Positions 1 through 4,082 of a stretch of DNA of 5,943 nucleotides are shown piece after piece. The translations under genes were made by a program, and so were the position numbers. The notes beneath the pieces are model-generated. The model ran no database searches. It had not been told where the DNA came from and saw only the letters and a list, made by a program, of their open reading frames with translations. Positions within the stretch are counted from its first letter, which is position 1. The number at the start of each line of letters is the position of its first letter. Location of the stretch: the NCBI GenBank assembly GCA_946482165.1, contig CAMLQS010000319.1, forward strand, positions 1 to 5,943, in the 5' to 3' direction. Origin of the DNA: an uncultured Verrucomicrobiota bacterium. Its GTDB lineage: Bacteria; Verrucomicrobiota; Verrucomicrobiae; Opitutales; Opitutaceae.

Positions 1-76
1 CGCCGCACCGGGCGCCCAACAAAAAGCGCGGGTATGACATAACGGCGGGGGACGGGGGAGGGGCGGAAAACTGAGC

Positions 77-103
77 GGGGCGGAGGAGGGGATCGGGGCG
101 GGG
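77..103 (+). other. G-quadruplex-type motif in G-rich noncoding DNA
   Basis: Four runs of four G lie at 77-80, 88-91, 95-98 and 100-103, with loops of 7, 3 and 1 nt. This fits the usual intramolecular G-quadruplex pattern. A second cluster of G runs (47-51, 54-58, 60-63) lies just before it. The whole stretch 1-215 has no convincing gene and is strongly G-biased on the + strand. It lies about 110 nt past the stop of the minus-strand gene at 216-1064, so the G runs are on that gene's template strand. A role in slowing or ending transcription is possible but only inferred. I found no clean hairpin plus T-tract terminator for that gene. Confidence 0.4.
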
Positions 104-215
104 AATCAAGCGAGGGAGGCGCCGCGACGCGGTGAACGGCGACCTCCGCCGAAACCGGAATCGCGGCGTGGGCGCCGGGTTGGGGGACGGATCGGGCGCA
201 GGGTCGGAAGGCCGG

Positions 216-1064
216 TTATTGCGTGGCTTCAACGAGCTGGAATCCGTTTACGAACTGTCTCTTGTAGGAGTTCTGTCCGGTGGAGAATGAGACCGATCCC
301 GTATCGTCGGCGATCGCGTCAAGTCGGGTCCAGGTGGTGCCCATGGGACTGAGCGCTATCTGGTTCGTCTCGGGAGAGAACGTGTAGATGCTGCCGTAGT
401 AGCCGCCCGCGGTCTGGGCCGTGCCGGAGGCGCCGGCGGGGACGTGGCGGGGGTCCAAATCGAAACGGGCGCCCTCGCCCTCGCCGCTGGGGTTGCGGGT
501 CGGGTCGGCGCAGGCGCCGTAGCAGTAGAGCTGGTAGCGGCGACCGGGGACCAGGCCGGAGAGGGAGAACCGGAGCCGGTTGTCGGGGAGGTAAACGCGC
601 CAGACCGCATCCATCAGGCCGGCGGGCGTCGCGTCGCCGCGCCGGTTGTAGGCGGCGGGTTCGAGGCGGGGTTTGTCGGCGGCGAGGGTGGCGATTTCCA
701 TGCGGATGCTCAGCTTCACGTCGGTCGCGTTGCCCTGCGGGTCGACCAGCGGGACCCCGTCGCCCGTATCTATGTCATGGATACCGATGCGGCCGGCGTG
801 TTTCGCGTCGCCCTGCGCGGGGTCGGTGACATCCACCCCCGAGGTGCGGCGGATCCGGTTCCATTGCGAGCCCGCGACGGGGGCGGCCGCCGCGTAGTTC
901 CAGCCGTGCCCGGGCGAGGGGATGGAGACGATCGAGGTGAGGTTCGTTTTGCCTGCCAGGCAGACAAATACGTTCTGGGCATGGGAGCTCGCGGAGGCGG
1001 CCAGGAACAGGCTGGAGCAAAGCAGGCCGGCGGCGAGGCGATGGATGGCGGGGGATGGGTTCAT
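216..1064 (-). CDS. Exported beta-rich protein of unknown function
   Basis: Predicted 282 residues from the ATG at 1062-1064. A TTG nine codons upstream (1089-1091) keeps the frame open, but the ATG places a classic signal peptide at the N-terminus: a basic residue near position 9, a hydrophobic stretch around residues 10-24, and probable cleavage after SHA (residue 29). The mature part is rich in short beta-strand-like segments. A 'SQWNRI' segment lies near 66-71, 'RFSLSGLVPGRRYQLYCYGA' at 165-184, and the C-terminus reads 'VNGFQLVEA'. This W-N ... sGL-pG-xY-L-y-yG ... NGFQL layout resembles beta-sandwich domains of exported verrucomicrobial and planctomycetal proteins that often sit near polysaccharide-degradation genes; the resemblance is from memory and no enzyme motif is visible. 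Unlike the next gene it has no PEP-CTERM tail, membrane anchor or lipobox, so it is probably secreted or periplasmic. It shares an upstream motif (1118-1137) with the PEP-CTERM and lyase genes. No Shine-Dalgarno sequence precedes the start. Function unknown; a carbohydrate-binding accessory role is a guess. Confidence 0.8.
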   Translation of the reverse strand: MNPSPAIHRLAAGLLCSSLFLAASASSHAQNVFVCLAGKTNLTSIVSIPSPGHGWNYAAAAPVAGSQWNRIRRTSGVDVTDPAQGDAKHAGRIGIHDIDTGDGVPLVDPQGNATDVKLSIRMEIATLAADKPRLEPAAYNRRGDATPAGLMDAVWRVYLPDNRLRFSLSGLVPGRRYQLYCYGACADPTRNPSGEGEGARFDLDPRHVPAGASGTAQTAGGYYGSIYTFSPETNQIALSPMGTTWTRLDAIADDTGSVSFSTGQNSYKRQFVNGFQLVEATQ

Positions 1065-1117
1065 GGGCGGAGTTTGCAGATGGTGCGGCAATGCGGGGCG
1101 GGAGAGGATAGCCCTCC

Positions 1118-1137
1118 GATTCGTATCGTTGCCCGAC
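1118..1137 (-). promoter_or_regulatory. Shared upstream motif, copy A
   Basis: The + strand reads TTCGTATCGTTGCCCGA at 1120-1136 (coding strand TCGGGCAACGATACGAA). Its inner edge is about 57 nt upstream of the ATG at 1064. The core TATCGTTGCC is identical at two other places, each upstream of another exported-protein gene on the same strand (2155-2172 and 5895-5915). Flanking DNA here is not similar to the other two leaders, so the motif itself seems to be what is kept. It could be an operator or part of a promoter. Confidence 0.55.
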
Positions 1138-1147
1138 GGCCGCAGGG

Positions 1148-1163
1148 CGGGTCGTGCGACCCG
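1148..1163. repeat. 16-bp inverted repeat upstream of copy A motif
   Basis: CGGGTCG and CGACCCG are perfect 7-bp inverted arms around a 2-bp centre (TG). The element lies about 10 bp further upstream of motif copy A relative to the gene at 216-1064. Its short symmetric form suits a dimeric repressor operator, but the GC-rich background makes chance inverted repeats common, so this is weak. Confidence 0.3.
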
Positions 1164-1215
1164 TCCCCGTCCGATGTTCCGCGGCGTTCGGCGAAGGGCG
1201 ACGGGGCCGGCCGCG

Positions 1216-1253
1216 CGGGCAAATGAAACGCCCGCCTCGGGGGAGGCGGGCGT
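1216..1253 (-). terminator. Rho-independent terminator of the PEP-CTERM gene
   Basis: Perfect 11-bp arms (ACGCCCGCCTC at 1228-1238, GAGGCGGGCGT at 1243-1253) enclose a 4-nt loop. On the minus strand the stem is followed at once by a T-rich tail reading TTTCATTTG. It begins 27 nt past the stop codon at 1281-1283, which is normal terminator spacing. It separates this gene from the exported-protein gene at 216-1064, so the two are probably transcribed separately, consistent with the latter having its own upstream motif. Confidence 0.85.
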
Positions 1254-1280
1254 GTGAAACCGCGCGGGCGCGCCTCTCGA

Positions 1281-2042
1281 TCAGGAGCGGCGCTTCCGGC
1301 GGCAAACGGTGGAGACGAGGATCAGACCGCCCGCGAGCGCGGCGTAGGAGGAGGGCTCGGGAACCGCCGCGAGATCCGCATGGAAGGCGAAATCGCCGGT
1401 GCTGTAGGTCACGGCCTCGCCGGCGGTGATCGTGGCCGACACGCTGCCGGAGAACGACTGGCCTCCGGCGTATCCGTTGGCGGATGTGCCGTTGAGCTCG
1501 AAATACAGCGGGTTGCTGGTGGTCGTGATCTCGAAGTAGTAGGAGGTGTTGGCGGCGAGGGCGGGCAGGGATTCGCCCGAGAGATCGAACGAGATGTATT
1601 TGCCGCTGCCGTTCACGGGGCCGGTGAGCGCGAAGTTGGTGGTGGCGGAGGTGGTGTGGAAGAGCTGCGTCTTGGTGGTCCCGGAGATCGATCCGAAGGC
1701 GAACTCGAACTGGGCGCCGTTTGCGACGCTCCAGAAGGTGTTTCCGGTGGCAAACTGCACCTGTTGAACGCTGATCGCCGCGAGGCTGTAGCCGCCGACG
1801 TTGGCGCCGGTGGTGAATGTCTGGCCCTTGCTCGTGCGGTTATGGGCCACGTAGGTGAACGCATCGCCGCCGCCGCCGACGAGGTTGGCGTCGTTGATGC
1901 CGGTGCCGGGCAGGTAGTATTGGTCGCTGGCGTCCTGGGTCGGTGCGGTGTCGCTGGCGGAGACGACGACGGCCGCCTGGCCCAAGGAGGCGATGGCGCA
2001 GAGGATGGCGGTCAGGGATATGGTTTCGGATTTGAGGTTCAT
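1281..2042 (-). CDS. PEP-CTERM surface protein with GQTFTT/YAGGQ module
   Basis: Predicted 253 residues. The start is the ATG at 2040-2042; an in-frame ATG two codons upstream (2046-2048) exists, but from 2042 the N-terminus aligns residue for residue over 25 positions with the paralogue at 4083-5780. A signal peptide covers about residues 1-23 (hydrophobic 'LTAILCAIASLG', cleavage near GQAA). The mature module (about 25-225) carries 'DASDQYYLPG', 'VAHNRTSKGQTFTTG', 'YYFEITTTSNPL' and 'NGTSANGYAGGQSFSG', and is probably a beta-sandwich. The C-terminus is a textbook PEP-CTERM signal: VPEPSSY at 227-233, a hydrophobic segment at about 234-247, then basic RRKRRS. In that family this tail directs processing and sorting by an exosortase to the cell envelope or extracellular matrix. 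No catalytic motif is seen. The same module is fused to a pectin-cleaving domain nearby, which suggests a role in binding polysaccharide or the envelope (inference). No Shine-Dalgarno sequence is visible. A strong terminator follows. Confidence 0.9.
   Translation of the reverse strand: MNLKSETISLTAILCAIASLGQAAVVVSASDTAPTQDASDQYYLPGTGINDANLVGGGGDAFTYVAHNRTSKGQTFTTGANVGGYSLAAISVQQVQFATGNTFWSVANGAQFEFAFGSISGTTKTQLFHTTSATTNFALTGPVNGSGKYISFDLSGESLPALAANTSYYFEITTTSNPLYFELNGTSANGYAGGQSFSGSVSATITAGEAVTYSTGDFAFHADLAAVPEPSSYAALAGGLILVSTVCRRKRRS
1456..1543 (-). repeat. Near-identical segment shared with the lyase gene (copy 1)
   Basis: These 88 bp match 5191-5278 in the same orientation and frame, with only two differences (1503-1504), which change Tyr to Phe. 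The segment encodes the 'EITTTSNPL-x-FELNGTSANGYAGGQS' part of the module. Other parts of the two modules differ much more, so this block was either duplicated recently, strongly constrained, or evened out by gene conversion. Confidence 0.9.
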
Positions 2043-2154
2043 AAGCATGGAGGATCGAAGCGGGCGATGCGGCTAAGCGTTAAATTGGCGGCCAGCCTTC
2101 CATCGTCCCGGCCACATTTGGTGGGGGCCCGCGGTTTTGGACGACAGCGTGACA

Positions 2155-2172
2155 GTTCATATCGTTGCCCGA
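2155..2172 (-). promoter_or_regulatory. Shared upstream motif, copy B
   Basis: The + strand reads GTTCATATCGTTGCCCGA. Ten core bases (TATCGTTGCC) are identical to copies A and C; the fourth base of the TTCG flank is A here. It lies about 107-113 nt upstream of the PEP-CTERM start. The surrounding 40 bp (2133-2172) align without gaps to the lyase leader, including a shared GGACGAC on the gene-proximal side. Confidence 0.55.
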
Positions 2173-2198
2173 TGCGTTTCTCGCGGGCTGTCGTTTGA

Positions 2199-2212
2199 GC
2201 GGAGCGCTCCGC
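2199..2212. repeat. 14-bp perfect palindrome upstream of copy B motif
   Basis: GCGGAGCGCTCCGC is perfectly self-complementary with a central GC step. It lies about 27 bp upstream of motif copy B relative to the PEP-CTERM gene. LacI-family proteins bind short palindromes with a central CpG, so it is a possible operator, but no second copy was found near the other two genes. Confidence 0.3.
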
Positions 2213-2369
2213 CGATCGGGGCGGATCTCGGCGACGGAGAGCGCGCAGACGCACGAATAGGCGGGGCGCGGCGACGGGCAGGGCGACCGCCATCTGTTCG
2301 CGGGAATCGTCAAGGGGCGTCACCGTCCGTGAGTTCGCCTCCGCAGGCGTCAACGGGGTCCGGGCAATC

Positions 2370-2390
2370 AGATCGGAAGAGGTCTGAACT
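2370..2390 (+). other. Illumina adapter-like sequence, probable assembly artefact
   Basis: The + strand reads AGATCGGAAGAG (2370-2381) directly followed by GTCTGAACT (2382-2390). The widely used Illumina TruSeq index adapter begins AGATCGGAAGAG, then CACAC, then GTCTGAACT. The window therefore matches 21 adapter bases with only CACAC missing; after 2390 the match stops. A chance match of this length in about 6 kb is very unlikely. This suggests adapter carry-over into a draft assembly and a possible false join at this point. Confidence 0.7.
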
Positions 2391-2426
2391 TAGACGACAA
2401 AGGTCTCCGACGCGGCGGTCCAACGG

Positions 2427-2873
2427 CTAGAGGGCGAAAGTGGCCGTGCCGCCGTCTCCGGGGGGGAAGCGGGGGCGATGGTCAGCGTGGCGCCGGTGCC
2501 GCCGGGGATGGGGTATCCGATTACCCGATACAACTGGAGGGGCGGCGACGCGGCGCCGGAGGGGGGCGCCGTGAGGCGGGCCGTCGCGCGGTGGGGGAGT
2601 TGATCGGATCGAGCGCGTAGTGGGCGAGGAATACGCCTTCTCCCGGCGCGGTCTGGCCCGCGACGGTGAGGTCGCCTTGGGTGATGCGCAGCGTGGACTT
2701 GAGGTGGATCGTGCCGGAAGCGGCGAACACGATCGCGCGCGGCGCGCCGGCCGTGCGGCCGGTCACGCCCTGGCGCGGACGGAGCCCGGGATCACCACAT
2801 CGTTGACTTGAGGCCGGAAAATCCGCGTAACCCTGTGCGGCGTTCCGAACCGACCCCCGTCCATGCCAAACCC
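2427..2873 (-). pseudogene. Frameshifted, shortened pectate lyase remnant
   Basis: Four consecutive pieces in shifting frames read like one damaged gene. Piece 1 (2873-2766) has GFG, GGRFG, HRVT, VND and PGSVR, matching the mature N-terminus of bacterial pectate lyases (GFG..GGRGG..VTNLND.GPGSLR). Piece 2 (2766-2590) has 'PRAIVFAASGTIHLKSTLR' and 'LTVAGQTAPGEGV', the hallmark IVF-xSGTI and AGQTAPG segments of that family. Piece 3 (2593-2460) reads 'TARLTAPPSG' then 'YRVIGYPIPGGTGATLTIAP'. Piece 4 (2459-2427) reads GDGGTATFAL and then a stop; these last two I cannot assign. Every join needs one extra base, two of them at C runs (C5 near 2594-2598, C7 at 2460-2466). The catalytic parallel beta-helix that should follow AGQTAPG is missing, so the gene is internally deleted as well. 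No start or signal peptide is visible, and the 5' end runs into the first codons of the divergent lacI-type gene. It is either a decayed gene or assembly damage near the adapter-like site. Confidence 0.65.
2798..2831 (+). promoter_or_regulatory. Weak candidate promoter/operator of the LacI-family gene
   Basis: TTGACT (2803-2808) resembles a -35 box, followed 17 bp later by a poor -10 (CGTAAC, 2826-2831). The overlapping ACATCGTTGAC (2798-2808) shares the seven bases ATCGTTG with the motif upstream of the three exported-protein genes. The region also forms part of the pectate lyase remnant read on the other strand, so the similarity may be chance. Confidence 0.2.
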
Positions 2874-3933
2874 CGTAAACATGCAGGATGTCGCCGATCG
2901 CGCCGGTGTGCATCGATCGACCGTATCGTTGGCGCTGCGCCATAATCCAAAGATTTCCAGCGAGATAAGGCAGAAGGTGATGCAGGCGGCGCGGGATCTG
3001 GGGTATCGCGCCAATCCGCTTGTCGCGGCGCTGATGCGCTCCCGGCGCAGCCGGCATCCGTCCAAGCATGTGGTGATCGCCTACGTCACTTGTTATTCGA
3101 CGCGATATGGCTGGCGGCCGCCTCACCATGACCGCCCCGATTATTTTCCGGCCGCGGCGGCGAGGGCGTCGGAGCTGGGTTACAAGCTGGAGCATTTCTG
3201 GCTCGCGGAGCCGGGCATGACCCCTGCGAGATTCGCTCAGATTCTGATCAGTCGCGGGATCAGCGGGATGTTGATCGGTCGATTGCCTCCGGGGTTGAGC
3301 GAGATACATCTGCCCTGGGAACATTTTTCCGCGGTCGCGGTGGGATTGACCTTGCTCCGGCCGGAGCTGCATCGCGTCGCCGAGGACGCTTTCGCTTCCG
3401 GGTCCGAGGCCATCAACCAGTGTCTTGCCCGGGGATGGAGGAGAATAGGATTTGTGGTCACGGAGCCGAACGACAGCCCCAACATGGCCAAGCGGTGGCA
3501 AGGGGCCTACCTGCAGGAGCAATTGCACATGGCCGAAAGCAATCGGCTCCCCATCTTGGAATACGCGCCTCAGGCCGATTTTCGCAGCCAGTTTTTCGCG
3601 TGGTTTGATCGCTATCGGCCGGACGCGATTTTAACCACGTTCGCGACGCCGATTCTCGACGCCTTCGCGTCGCGGGGGCAAACGGGCGGCAGCACCGCGA
3701 CCATCGTGCTCTTGGTGAATGACAAACCGGAACAAGGCTATGCGGGCATATATTTGAACCCCGGTATCGTGGGGGCCTTGGCCGTCGATATGGTCGTGGG
3801 CATGATGCATCGAGGGGAAACCGGGTTGCCTGCGGAACCCCACCATGTGCTGGTGCCCGGCAAGTGGGTTCAGGGCGAAAGGGCCGCTCCGAAACTGGAC
3901 GTCTGGCCGTCGCAGATCCCCGCCGTGGTATAG
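2863..3933 (+). CDS. LacI-family transcriptional regulator
   Basis: Predicted 356 residues, the usual length for the family. The N-terminal helix-turn-helix spans about residues 7-26 (MQDVADRAGVHRSTVSLALR), with 'TVSLAL' in the recognition helix, followed by 'KISSEIRQKVMQAARDLGYR' and a hinge-helix region around 50-60 (NPLVAALMRS). The rest is the periplasmic-binding-protein-like effector domain: 'HVVIAYVT' near 69, 'GISGMLIGRL' near 132, 'RGWRRIGFVV' at 190-199, 'RPDAILTT' near 252, and 'VLVPGKWVQGE' near the end. The family binds palindromic operators as dimers and responds to small sugars or sugar derivatives, acting in the cytoplasm. The 'GYRANPLVAALM' style is typical of the large LacI sets in Opitutales (from memory). 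It is divergent from the PEP-CTERM gene and convergent with the lyase gene, which suggests local control of pectin breakdown (inference). Start at ATG 2863; an alternative ATG at 2881 would trim the HTH. No Shine-Dalgarno sequence is seen. The 5' end overlaps the lyase remnant by about 11 bp. Confidence 0.95.
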   Translation: MPNPVNMQDVADRAGVHRSTVSLALRHNPKISSEIRQKVMQAARDLGYRANPLVAALMRSRRSRHPSKHVVIAYVTCYSTRYGWRPPHHDRPDYFPAAAARASELGYKLEHFWLAEPGMTPARFAQILISRGISGMLIGRLPPGLSEIHLPWEHFSAVAVGLTLLRPELHRVAEDAFASGSEAINQCLARGWRRIGFVVTEPNDSPNMAKRWQGAYLQEQLHMAESNRLPILEYAPQADFRSQFFAWFDRYRPDAILTTFATPILDAFASRGQTGGSTATIVLLVNDKPEQGYAGIYLNPGIVGALAVDMVVGMMHRGETGLPAEPHHVLVPGKWVQGERAAPKLDVWPSQIPAVV

Positions 3934-4005
3934 GCGGGAATCGCGACGCATGGCGGCGGAGGTGGGAACGCGCCGTCGCCGGATCGGGGTGACGTGAACG
4001 CCGAT

Positions 4006-4051
4006 CCCCGTCCCGCTTTCACCCGCAGGGCGAGTGTTGGGCGAGACGGGG
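4006..4051. terminator. Weak possible bidirectional terminator between convergent genes
   Basis: CCCCGTC (4006-4012) and GACGGGG (4045-4051) are 7-bp inverted arms around a 32-nt loop in the 149-nt gap between the LacI-family stop (3931-3933) and the lyase stop (4083-4085). Neither strand has a convincing T-tract. It is listed only because convergent genes are expected to end here. Confidence 0.2.
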
Positions 4052-4082
4052 CCGGGGCGGCTTCAGGTGGGCGCGCGACGGG

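Larger units (their letters stand above)
2043..2426. other. Noncoding leader and intergenic stretch
   Basis: No convincing gene was found in these 384 nt; short open frames on both strands have the unstructured Arg/Pro/Ala-rich look of shadow frames. The part nearest the PEP-CTERM gene is its leader and holds motif copy B (2155-2172). From 2133 to 2172 it is about 75% identical, without gaps, to 5874-5913 upstream of the lyase gene, so the two paralogues share promoter DNA as well as coding DNA. A 14-bp palindrome lies at 2199-2212 and an adapter-like sequence at 2370-2390. Confidence 0.6.

Noticed and set aside
444..1226. Plus-strand open frame opposite the exported-protein gene
   Set aside because: Gly/Ala/Val/Arg-rich shadow frame with no domain, and it runs into the intergenic region; the minus-strand frame has a signal peptide and coherent sequence.
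1254..2198. Long plus-strand open frame (314 codons) opposite the PEP-CTERM gene
   Set aside because: Gly/Glu/Val/Arg-rich antisense frame of a GC-rich gene. A similar frame (4992-5774) opposite the lyase module resembles it only because the sense strands are paralogous.
2521..3528. Long minus-strand open frame (335 codons) opposite the LacI-family gene
   Set aside because: Most of it is the antisense shadow of the regulator; only its last ~80 codons contain protein-like sequence, and these belong to the pectate lyase remnant. No start or domain supports one gene.
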